A DNA stretch of 38,400 nt, from positions 1 through 38,400 of the forward strand of contig JAJPHJ010000098.1 in the NCBI GenBank assembly GCA_021325335.1, in the 5' to 3' direction. Below are positions 12,151 to 19,415 of this stretch, piece after piece. Source of the stretch: Pseudomonadota bacterium (lineage in GTDB: Bacteria; Vulcanimicrobiota; Vulcanimicrobiia; Eremiobacterales; Eremiobacteraceae). The notes beneath the pieces are model-generated. The model ran no database searches. It had not been told where the DNA came from and was given only the letters and a program-made list of their open reading frames with translations. The translations under genes were made by a program, and so were the position numbers. Every line of letters starts with the position of its first letter. Positions within the stretch are counted from its first letter, which is position 1.

Positions 12151-12618
12151 TCAGCAGAGGCAGGCGCTCAAACCGGCGGCTTGGCACCAACGGATGCCGG
12201 TGATGCCGGCGGAATAATTGGGCAGCTGAGCGAGCGTGCTCGTGTCGTGGTTGTTGCCGTCCGAAAGCTTGTAGGCAGACCCCGCGCACACGAAATTTCC
12301 GGGGGTCGTATAGTGATAGCTTCCGCCGGCCGGGTCGTTCGGCACAGCCGATACATATGGATTGCCTGCGCCGCCGAAGAGATTGACGTCCACGGGCCCG
12401 CTGGTCGACGGATACTGGCCGCCGTTGTCAACCGCATATTCTTCCAGCGCAGTGGCGATCTGCTTGAGATTGCCTTCGCAGGCTGAAGACGCAGCTTCGG
12501 CGCGCGCGTGGAGGAAGTTCGGGATGAGAATGGCCGCAAGGATCGAGATGATCGCCACGGCGATCATCAATTCGATGAGCGTAAAACCGCGCGCCTGTGA
12601 GATTGATTGCCGAGCCAT
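12151..12618 (-). CDS. Type IV pilin / pseudopilin-like protein
   Basis: 155 residues. A short basic leader ends in ARG-FTLIELMIAVAIISILAA, the class III prepilin signal: cleavage after Gly, methylation of Phe and the conserved Glu5 of the mature protein. The first hydrophobic helix is followed by NFLHARAEAASSACEGNLKQ, the usual alpha-1 extension, and a small globular domain with four cysteines (near VCAG, WCQ, ACLC) that could form C-terminal disulfides. ATG 12618 is chosen because it gives a short leader; no Shine-Dalgarno is visible. It lies on the same strand as the Rieske gene, 119 bases upstream of it, and is probably transcribed separately. Whether it builds pili or a type II-like secretion pseudopilus cannot be decided here. 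Confidence 0.9.
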   Translation of the reverse strand: MARQSISQARGFTLIELMIAVAIISILAAILIPNFLHARAEAASSACEGNLKQIATALEEYAVDNGGQYPSTSGPVDVNLFGGAGNPYVSAVPNDPAGGSYHYTTPGNFVCAGSAYKLSDGNNHDTSTLAQLPNYSAGITGIRWCQAAGLSACLC

Positions 12619-12684
12619 ACAGGAGTGTTCGACAACCACCAAGGCAACCGTATCGCAAGGACGGCGCCTTGCGTGAGAAGCTTG

Positions 12685-13218
12685 TTAGACTTGCGTGTGA
12701 GGGATGTCACGCGACGCGAACGACGACGAGATCGGCGTTCCGGCGCGCAGCGTCTGGTAGACGACGCAATATCGCTCGGTGAGCTTTTTGAGCGTCGCGA
12801 GTTCTTCGGCACTAGCACGCGTGTCGAGGTCGAAGGCGAGTCTGATCTGCATGAATCCGACGGGTGCCTCGCGATCAACCCCGAGCGTACCGCGAAAATC
12901 GAGGTCGCCTTCTGCACGCACCTGGCCGCCGCTCACCTCGATCCCGGTGCCGGCCGCGACCGCGCGCAGGGTGACGCCGGCGCACGCCACCAGCGCTTGG
13001 AGCAGCATGTCGCCGGAGCACACGAGCGACCCATCGCCGCCCGTCGCCGGGTGCAATCCGGCCGCGACCAGCGCGCGTCCGGTTTCGACGTTGCAGCTGA
13101 CACCCTCAGGATCGTCGATGCGGCCGCCGGCGCGCAGCGTGATGACGGCGCTTTTGGGATCGGTACGGTATCGGTCTTTGAGCGGCGCTTGGATGGAGCG
13201 CAGGTCGGACTTAGCCAT
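12685..13218 (-). CDS. OsmC/Ohr family peroxiredoxin-like protein
   Basis: 177 residues. It has the OsmC fold hallmarks: a glycine-rich GLHPATGGDGSLVCSGDMLLQALVACAG segment containing the first conserved Cys, and ERYCVVYQT with the second. In this family the pair reduces organic hydroperoxides in the cytoplasm. An additional cysteine (LVCSG) precedes the first. The gene follows the small zinc-ribbon gene by 6 bases, so they are probably co-transcribed; thiol or metal chemistry links the two only by inference. ATG 13218 is the only sensible start. Confidence 0.88.
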   Translation of the reverse strand: MAKSDLRSIQAPLKDRYRTDPKSAVITLRAGGRIDDPEGVSCNVETGRALVAAGLHPATGGDGSLVCSGDMLLQALVACAGVTLRAVAAGTGIEVSGGQVRAEGDLDFRGTLGVDREAPVGFMQIRLAFDLDTRASAEELATLKKLTERYCVVYQTLRAGTPISSSFASRDIPHTQV

Positions 13219-13224
13219 AAGAAG

Positions 13225-13443
13225 TTAGGGTATCGACGAAATCCTGTCCGGGACCTCGCGATTCCACCACGATGATCGGACCACCGCGCCGGCGCCGACG
13301 AGTTCTGACTCGACGCGAGAGGCCGTTTCGATTTCCGGAATCTCTTCGAGCCTGCCCTGTGCGATACAGGCCTCGCAGACGACGTGGTCGTCGACGGGGA
13401 AGAGCTCCGCGCTCTTACGACCGCAAATGCCGCATTTATACAT
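13225..13443 (-). CDS. Small zinc-ribbon protein
   Basis: 72 residues. Two C-x-x-C knuckles, CGIC at residues 4-7 and CEAC at 23-26, make a likely zinc-binding ribbon, followed by an acidic tail. The start ATG 13443 is preceded by GGGGG about 7 bases upstream. It is the first gene of a two-gene operon with the OsmC protein, 6 bases apart. No function is assigned; zinc-ribbon proteins of this size are often nucleic-acid- or protein-binding adaptors. Confidence 0.7.
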   Translation of the reverse strand: MYKCGICGRKSAELFPVDDHVVCEACIAQGRLEEIPEIETASRVESELVGAGAVVRSSWWNREVPDRISSIP

Positions 13444-13579
13444 AGTTCTAACCCCCGGGGGTGGGGCTCCAGAACAACAGCGCTGACCTTACCTCTGCGA
13501 AACGGCTTTCCTTTAGAGCGTATGTTTGGTCTGAATTCGCTTGCCAAGGACTCTCCGGGCGAAGCACCAAGGCCACCGT

Positions 13580-14326
13580 ATGCTCAAAGCAGCGCTGCTT
13601 TCGACCGCCGCTTTTGTTCTCGCGTGCTGCACGGCATGGCCCGCTGCCGCGAGCTCGAACAGCCTGTGCGCCTTCGTCGAGTACGTCGCAACCTACGGCG
13701 ACACGTATGACGGCGTCACGACGGATGATGGCGACCATCTTGGCAGCTCCTTCGCGCTGCGTGGGGCGGCCTTGTCGGGCAGATTTGCCGCGCTCTACAT
13801 GTTCTACCGGGATAAGACGGCGAGCCTGACCAACGCGACGACGCCCTCCGGTGGGGCCGGAACGACGCTGCAGTATCCCGCCGAGCAGATCGTGGTACCG
13901 ATTTTTACAGCCGTCAACGCTCAGTCCGAATTCCGCCTTGAATATCGGCCCTCACGCCTGCCTTTCTATGCAGGGCTTGCATACTCGAACGCCTTCAACA
14001 ACTACGGCTTTCCTCGCCTGACGGGCTTCGGAGTGGGAATCGAAGTCCAGCCCGATCCCCAAAAAAGGCTGAGTCCCTACGGTTCGTACTTCTTCTTTCC
14101 GAATCAGAGCGGCACGTATGCGCTCGCCGCGCCGACGAACCCAAAAAGCGGTTCGGCGCACTCGGCGTTTCGCGGCAACGAATTCCTCATCGGGGGCTCG
14201 GCGCGGGTCGGCAAGACTGGCCTTGACCTACGCTTCGGCTACTACCAGACGACGAACGTGCGACGGACCGGCACGTTCAACTTCGTCCGCGACGGTCCGT
14301 TCGTGGGCTTGGCTTACCGCCTCTAA
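13580..14326 (+). CDS. Exported protein, probable outer-membrane beta-barrel
   Basis: 248 residues. A clear signal peptide (MLKAALLSTAAFVLACCTAWPAAAS) is followed by alternating hydrophobic/polar strands: FRLEYRPSRLPFYAGLAYS, GFGVGIEVQPDP, FLIGGSARVGKTGLDLRFGYY. The C-terminus reads FVGLAYRL, a strand with the alternating pattern of outer-membrane proteins, though it ends in Leu rather than Phe. The ORF is open further upstream, but ATG 13580 gives the signal peptide at the N-terminus. The gene ends exactly where the convergent DUF5916 gene ends (adjacent stop codons, no gap). No family is recognised, and beta-barrel localisation is inferred from strand pattern. Confidence 0.75.
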   Translation: MLKAALLSTAAFVLACCTAWPAAASSNSLCAFVEYVATYGDTYDGVTTDDGDHLGSSFALRGAALSGRFAALYMFYRDKTASLTNATTPSGGAGTTLQYPAEQIVVPIFTAVNAQSEFRLEYRPSRLPFYAGLAYSNAFNNYGFPRLTGFGVGIEVQPDPQKRLSPYGSYFFFPNQSGTYALAAPTNPKSGSAHSAFRGNEFLIGGSARVGKTGLDLRFGYYQTTNVRRTGTFNFVRDGPFVGLAYRL

Positions 14327-16408
14327 TCAGGTCCCCTTTTCAGCGCCGACGTAGTAGATGTACTTGAGGATCAGCGACGGTTGGGTCGCAAGCGAATTCG
14401 GATTTCCGTAGACGAGGTATGCCTCGCTGCGTCCGAACGAGCGATGGTACGCAAACGAGATATTCGATGCGTCGATGTACTGCGGCGGCGCGCCGAAATA
14501 TGGAGCGGTGCCGATGATCCGCCGCACGCCCACGGACAACGAGGACGAAGCGCCGATCTCGTAGGCATAGCTCGCGCGCTCCAGCCACTGCGTGTACAGG
14601 GTTCCGTTATCGAGCCGATAGTCCGTGTCGTCGGCTTCGAACGTCATCGTCGCGAGCGGGCCTGCTTTGAGTGTTGTCGATCGCACGGTCGAATGGAGAT
14701 ATCCCGCACCGTAGCGACCGAAGTCGTGCGAAAATGTCGTCGGGGTATTGGTCTGCCCGAGATAGGTCAACGTGACCCCGTCTTGGGTGGTGTTGCCTGC
14801 CTCGCCATTGAGAAGTAGCCAGCTCCATCCAGCGGTTGCCGCAAGGGTGAGTTGTTGCTTCGTATCGATCGTCAGGTTGGAATAGTCATCCGCGTCGTTG
14901 ACCTGCCCGAGGTGGTTGCGATAGCGCTGGTAGTCCTGGGATACGGTGATCTTGCGGATCGCGCCGTTGCCTGTGAGGTCGAATTCTTGATCGGCGTAGA
15001 ACGAAGGCCCAATGGTGTCGTTAATGGGTACGAACGCATCGAGTGGATTGAATTGATCGCCGACCCAGCGGTACGCGGCGAAAATCCCCCCTTTCGGCGT
15101 GTACATGCCCGCTCCCAAATCCTGATAGTTGCCGGAAACCGGGTCGGTCACGTTGGTCCCGCGATCGATACCGCTGGTCGCATACGCGCTGAAGTTGTGC
15201 ACGTCGCCCACGCGCACTTGTGCGAGCGAGAAATCGTCGGTTTCACCCGCCGCACTGACGTTCTCGTGGATGACGGTCCCCCCGACCCTGTGGTCGGGGG
15301 TGGACCAAAACGCGGATTCGGCGGAGTCAGCGCGGCCGTTACCGTTTGAGAAGAATCCCGCGAGGTTCACCGTCCGCTCGACGCCTTCAACCGCAAACCC
15401 CTCAGCCGGCGTCGGGATGTTGGGAGTGTACAGCCATGGGTAGATCGTGCAGTCGTTGCAGTTGAAATCGTTGTAGACGTTCGTGCCTTGCGTGAAAAAT
15501 GGTCTCACCTCTTGGAACTGACGCTGGAATGCCGTCGGCGAGATGGTCTGTTGATCCAGCTCGACGTTCGAGTAGTCCGGATGCAAGGTCCCGAAGAGCG
15601 ACGACGTGGGGGTGATGGGAAACGAGAAATCGGCCCCCATGCGCGAAGTGGATCCGCCGATGGTTCGAGAGGCCGCTTCGCCCAGTCCGTAGATCGCCAG
15701 CCTTGGTTTTGTCCGGGTGCTTGCCGAGACGAATCCCATGCCTTCCAGATCGCCCGTGTAGTACGATGAATCCGTGCTCGTCTGCCCGCTGGCGTGCGCC
15801 CACTCGAACAGGTTTTCGCTGACCTGCACGCGGCGATCGAACTGCAGCCGCCACGTCGACCGACCGTCGCTACGCATGACGTTGACGGGAATGCGCTCGG
15901 TGACGATATAGCCGTCGCTCGCGCGCTTGGCCACGGCTACCCACGCCGGTGAAAACGCGGAGTTCTCCGACGAGTACTCATAGCGCGTGCCGATCGGATT
16001 GGCAGCGAAGAAGTACTCAAATCCTTTGTCGCCGCCGGGCCAGAGGTAGACCCGGACGACATCGTCGGTGCCGAGGCCCACATCATTGGTGCGTTGGGTG
16101 GCCGTGATCGCCTCTTTTTGCTTTGCAACAAAAGCGACGTAGAGAAATTTTCTATCGGCCAGCATGTAGACGTCGGTCGGCTCGCCGGCAGGACGACCGA
16201 ACGATAGATCCCAGCCCAGTTGGACGTGACTACCCTTTCGCCAGGCCGGATCGTCGAGCGTTCCATCGAGTTTAGGCGGATTGTCGACTTGGACGACGCT
16301 TATGGCGAAGCTTTGCGCCGCCGCGGCGGGGGCGGGCGCGCTCGACCCCCAAAGCGCCGGCACTGCAGCGGCAAGCGCAAGACACCAAGCACGCTTCGAG
16401 GTGTGCAC
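14327..16408 (-). CDS. CBM9-like / DUF5916 outer-membrane protein
   Basis: 693 residues. After a signal peptide (to about residue 31, ..APAAAAQS) comes a CBM9-like beta-sandwich (about 38-215), beginning PPKLDGTLDDPAWRKG, the standard entry of this fold. Next is the DUF5916 signature LHPDYSNVELDQQTIS followed by VRPFFTQG, and then about 350 residues of alternating beta-strands ending in LILKYIYYVG, consistent with an outer-membrane barrel. The start is GTG 16408 (no clear Shine-Dalgarno), 16 bases after the stop of the helical-repeat gene, making it a likely last gene of the blaI operon. Substrate and function are unknown; CBM9-like domains often bind sugar chains, but that is not shown here. 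Confidence 0.85.
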   Translation of the reverse strand: MHTSKRAWCLALAAAVPALWGSSAPAPAAAAQSFAISVVQVDNPPKLDGTLDDPAWRKGSHVQLGWDLSFGRPAGEPTDVYMLADRKFLYVAFVAKQKEAITATQRTNDVGLGTDDVVRVYLWPGGDKGFEYFFAANPIGTRYEYSSENSAFSPAWVAVAKRASDGYIVTERIPVNVMRSDGRSTWRLQFDRRVQVSENLFEWAHASGQTSTDSSYYTGDLEGMGFVSASTRTKPRLAIYGLGEAASRTIGGSTSRMGADFSFPITPTSSLFGTLHPDYSNVELDQQTISPTAFQRQFQEVRPFFTQGTNVYNDFNCNDCTIYPWLYTPNIPTPAEGFAVEGVERTVNLAGFFSNGNGRADSAESAFWSTPDHRVGGTVIHENVSAAGETDDFSLAQVRVGDVHNFSAYATSGIDRGTNVTDPVSGNYQDLGAGMYTPKGGIFAAYRWVGDQFNPLDAFVPINDTIGPSFYADQEFDLTGNGAIRKITVSQDYQRYRNHLGQVNDADDYSNLTIDTKQQLTLAATAGWSWLLLNGEAGNTTQDGVTLTYLGQTNTPTTFSHDFGRYGAGYLHSTVRSTTLKAGPLATMTFEADDTDYRLDNGTLYTQWLERASYAYEIGASSSLSVGVRRIIGTAPYFGAPPQYIDASNISFAYHRSFGRSEAYLVYGNPNSLATQPSLILKYIYYVGAEKGT

Positions 16409-16424
16409 CGGGAACGTTTAGCGC

Positions 16425-17105
16425 TTACACGCCTGCATCGCGCATGCGGACAAGATCCTCAAGCGTCGGTTTCAATCCGGCGGCCTGGACCTGGCGGATC
16501 CATGCTGGGGTCACGCCGTGGTCAGCCAATCGCACCAACTGTTCGGCAGTGGGCTGATAACCCAGCCCCCGAATGGCTGCGACGTATGCCGGAGTGATGC
16601 CACGATCGGCGACCTGCACGATGTCGTCGATGCTCAGGCTCGTGAGACCTTGGCGAAGCTGGTCCACCAGGGCCGGCGTGATATCCGCCACCGCAAGCTC
16701 GAGCTGCTCGCTCGGCGTCGGCCGCGCAATGCCTCGAGCAGCAAGAGACTGTGCGAACGCGCTGTCGGGGACAAACGTGAACGTTCCCCGGCCGGCTCCG
16801 CCCGCGGCGTGGCCGACGCATACAAACGCGCCTGCGGGGCGATGCAGGACGAAGTGCACGTCGCTTCCCTTCGCTTGCAGCGCCTTTTTGTCGAGGCCGC
16901 TCAATTGCGAGAGCGCGATCGCATCTTCCCACTCCCACGTGTGGTTCGGGGCGTACATTCCGAGCGTGAGCGCCAAGTTTCCGCTCGGCAGTCCTTGCAG
17001 CGACCAGTAGCGGACCGGATCGCCGAGCGCCCTGACCTGGGCCAGCGCGAGACCCGTTATGATAAGGACGACGATCAATCCCCACGGCCGCCGGGCGTTC
17101 CCCAT
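16425..17105 (-). CDS. Membrane-anchored helical-repeat protein of unknown function
   Basis: 226 residues. There is an N-terminal transmembrane or uncleaved signal segment (WGLIVVLIITGLALAQV, about 8-24), then a beta-rich domain (about 30-120), then about three 28-29-residue helical repeats. The repeats have the pattern aromatic/Leu-x4-x-x-x-G-[YL]..[DE]-[LI]-V-x-[LV]-x-[DN]-x-G-[VI]-[ST]-P. The last repeat is cut off at ..RMRDAGV. The upstream M56 protease ends with the same repeats. ATG 17105 is used, 2 bases after the M56 stop; the open frame beyond it runs back into the M56 gene. Shared repeats and spacing suggest that the two proteins work together, perhaps by repeat-repeat contact; this is inference. 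Confidence 0.8.
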   Translation of the reverse strand: MGNARRPWGLIVVLIITGLALAQVRALGDPVRYWSLQGLPSGNLALTLGMYAPNHTWEWEDAIALSQLSGLDKKALQAKGSDVHFVLHRPAGAFVCVGHAAGGAGRGTFTFVPDSAFAQSLAARGIARPTPSEQLELAVADITPALVDQLRQGLTSLSIDDIVQVADRGITPAYVAAIRGLGYQPTAEQLVRLADHGVTPAWIRQVQAAGLKPTLEDLVRMRDAGV

Positions 17106-17107
17106 CG

Positions 17108-18958
17108 TTACACGCCCGCCTCGGCAAGGCGTATGAGCTCGTCGACCGAAAGCCGGCGGTTTCCCGTCACGTGGCTCGTTTGGACCTTCACAAGAAAACT
17201 TGTCGTGATGCCGCATTCGGTCAAGCGGATCAAATCGCGGACGCTGATATCGCGATAGCCCGATTGCGCGAGCGCCGCGATGTAGCTCACCTGCACACCG
17301 GCGTTGCGCAAAGCCACGACGTCGTTGACGCTCGCGCTCGCATAGCCGTTCGCTTTCAGACCGGCGAGATACGCGGCGTCAACGCCAGCGTTGGCGAGGG
17401 CAACCAGATCCCGAGCCGGCATGGGCGTGAGACCCCGTGCGTGCAGCTCAGCGAGGAACTGCGGCGAGACTCCGGCATTGTGGATGGCGATCACGTCCTC
17501 CACTGAAAGATCGTGGAAGCCTGCGTCATGAAGCGCATCGAGAAAGGCGTCTCGCTCCGCCGCCGGATTGCGCATCTCCCGCACGACCGCCACCGTCATC
17601 GGTAGTCTGCTGCGCAGGGATACCGCGGAAATCGGGGCGCTGCTCAAATAGACGTGCGGTGTCACGAGCCAGCGGGTCTGAGCGTTGACGACGATCGGCA
17701 CGTGGACTGCACTTGTTTCGATGCGGGTCGCCTGCTCGAGCATGACCCGCGCGTGGACGCCTGGCATCTTCTGCTCGACCTTCGCCACCACCAGATGCAG
17801 GCGTGGCGCAATTCGTGCGCTCGGGATCGGCGGAGGCAATGCGCTCGCCGAAGCGGGTGCGACGTAGGGCGAGACGATTTGCACCAAAGCGAAGGGGACT
17901 GCGCCGAAGACGATGACCGCGATGGCGAGCCGCGTGAAGGCGCCCACGCGCGTCGAACGGAGATGACGGCCATCGAGCAGACGCCTGACGCGCACCAACA
18001 ACTGGCTCCTATTCTTCGCGAGCCCAGCAGTGGGCAACCACCGTCGATCGGCTTTGAGGAGCGCGATGTCGCACAGGCAGCGCGCGAAATCGGCGCGATC
18101 CGCTTGCAAGGACGCCGCCGCGTCGTCGCAGGCGATCTCCCGTTCCAAGTCGAGGACTTTCGCGATCGCGTACACGATCGGGTTGAAGCACAACACCGCG
18201 AGGGCTATCTGCTTGCCGAGATTCGCATAGTCGTCCCAGCGAGCGATGTGCGCGCACTCGTGGCGGATGATGCGCTCGGTGTCCGTCTTCGAAAATCGCA
18301 GGGCGACGTCGAGCGGCAGCGCGATCGCCGGCTCCGCAAAACCGATCACGCACGGCTCGGCGACGTCCGATGAGTAGCCCAGTGCGACCGGCCGGCGCGT
18401 CATCGTCTCGCATTCGGCTCGCTCCGCCGGCGAGAGAACTCGAAAAGCCAGCGTCTTCTTCACCTTGGAGAGCCGGATGTAGCCGAACCACAGCCGCGCG
18501 ACACACAGATTCGCAGCGATGAGCCACAGCACGAGGAGCGCTGCATCGAAGCGACCCGACATCAATCCGGCGGACCACACGCCGAGCATTTCACGAATGC
18601 CCCGCTGCGGAGACTCGAGCGGCTTTCTCGTCGCGCGAAGGGGAGCGGCTGCGGTATCGCTCGCTTGCGCATCCGCGAACGTCACAGCGCCCGGCTCTTT
18701 GGCGGCGAACACCGGCGTCGAATCCGTAGCCTTTGGGAGCGTGAGATGCACTTCTGTGGGCGACCCGAGCTGGGCGAGCGCGAAATTGGCGAACGGCAGG
18801 AGCAGCGCGGCAGCGAGCGCCGCGCTCCACGTCGCGTAGCGTTGCGCCGCTGTGGAGCGTGAAACGGCCTTGGTCAGTCCCCAAACAGCCAACGCCAGCA
18901 CGGCGGTCTGCCAGATCGAGTTGAGCAAAGCCCAGACAACATGATGGAGCGTCATCAT
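17108..18958 (-). CDS. BlaR1/MecR1-type M56 membrane metalloprotease with C-terminal repeats
   Basis: 616 residues. The N-terminal half has several transmembrane segments (about 8-28, 44-62, 138-158, 250-268) and the M56 zinc site HECAH at 233-237 with EREIACDD (272-279) supplying the third ligand. A further membrane helix is at about 340-360. In BlaR1 an extracytoplasmic penicillin-binding domain would follow. Here there is a beta-rich segment and then five 29-residue helical repeats (about 472-616), the last truncated at ..RLAEAGV. By family analogy it cleaves the BlaI-like repressor on sensing a signal, but the signal is not a beta-lactam judging from the missing domain. ATG 18958 overlaps the blaI stop (ATGA), so the pair is translationally coupled. 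Confidence 0.9.
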   Translation of the reverse strand: MMTLHHVVWALLNSIWQTAVLALAVWGLTKAVSRSTAAQRYATWSAALAAALLLPFANFALAQLGSPTEVHLTLPKATDSTPVFAAKEPGAVTFADAQASDTAAAPLRATRKPLESPQRGIREMLGVWSAGLMSGRFDAALLVLWLIAANLCVARLWFGYIRLSKVKKTLAFRVLSPAERAECETMTRRPVALGYSSDVAEPCVIGFAEPAIALPLDVALRFSKTDTERIIRHECAHIARWDDYANLGKQIALAVLCFNPIVYAIAKVLDLEREIACDDAAASLQADRADFARCLCDIALLKADRRWLPTAGLAKNRSQLLVRVRRLLDGRHLRSTRVGAFTRLAIAVIVFGAVPFALVQIVSPYVAPASASALPPPIPSARIAPRLHLVVAKVEQKMPGVHARVMLEQATRIETSAVHVPIVVNAQTRWLVTPHVYLSSAPISAVSLRSRLPMTVAVVREMRNPAAERDAFLDALHDAGFHDLSVEDVIAIHNAGVSPQFLAELHARGLTPMPARDLVALANAGVDAAYLAGLKANGYASASVNDVVALRNAGVQVSYIAALAQSGYRDISVRDLIRLTECGITTSFLVKVQTSHVTGNRRLSVDELIRLAEAGV

Positions 18959-19338
18959 GACCGCTTCTCCTGTGTGGCGAGACGGCGCAGCCGCTCGAGC
19001 TCGGCGTCCGTGAGTTGATCGTCTTCCAGAAGCCTGACCGTGAGCAGTGCAGCTGAATTGTCAAAAAAACGCGCCAGCAGATTCTTGACCGCCGCACGCG
19101 AGGCGTCCACCCGCTTCACGACGGGCGAATAGATGAAGGCGCGACCGGCGCTCGCGTGCTTCACGAAGCCCTTGTGTTCGAGGATGCGCAGCAGCGTCTG
19201 CACGGTGTTGAACGCAGGACGTCCACGTTCTGGCAGCGCGTCGCGCACTTGGGCGACGCTTGCCTCACCTTTGTTCCAAAGGATCTCCATGAGGCGTTGC
19301 TCCGCCTCGGTGAGCACCACGGAGCGTTTTCGCGGCAT
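18955..19338 (-). CDS. BlaI/MecI-family transcriptional repressor
   Basis: 127 residues, normal for the family. The N-terminal winged helix shows LTEAEQRLMEILW and TVQTLLRILEHKGFV (recognition helix region), followed by the GRAFIYSP wing and a C-terminal dimerisation helix bundle. Such repressors bind their own promoter as dimers and are cut by the linked M56 protease. The start ATG 19338 is preceded by AGGTGAGG. A perfect inverted repeat overlaps this ribosome-site region (19348-19363), giving a plausible autoregulatory operator. It is the first of four genes closely packed on the minus strand. Confidence 0.95.
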   Translation of the reverse strand: MPRKRSVVLTEAEQRLMEILWNKGEASVAQVRDALPERGRPAFNTVQTLLRILEHKGFVKHASAGRAFIYSPVVKRVDASRAAVKNLLARFFDNSAALLTVRLLEDDQLTDAELERLRRLATQEKRS

Positions 19339-19347
19339 TCCGACCTC

Positions 19348-19406
19348 ACCTAAGGTATTAGGTATAATGTGGTGCTAGTCTACCGCAACGCCCGACCGAT
19401 TGTCAA
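19348..19406 (-). promoter_or_regulatory. blaI operon promoter and probable BlaI operator
   Basis: On the minus strand, TTGACA (19401-19406) and TAGACT (19377-19382) are separated by 18 bases, a good sigma-70-type promoter. Between the expected transcription start and the blaI ATG lies the perfect palindrome ACCTAA-GGTA-TTAGGT (19348-19363). A second -10-like ATTATA lies just upstream of it. The placement fits self-repression; binding by BlaI is inferred, and the motif is not the classical TACA/TGTA operator of beta-lactamase systems. Confidence 0.65.
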
Positions 19407-19415
19407 CACGGTGAG

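Noticed and set aside
17108-18958. Annotation as a beta-lactam sensor BlaR1
   Set aside because: The protease part matches, but no penicillin-binding domain or SxxK/SxN/KTG set follows and no beta-lactamase is adjacent.
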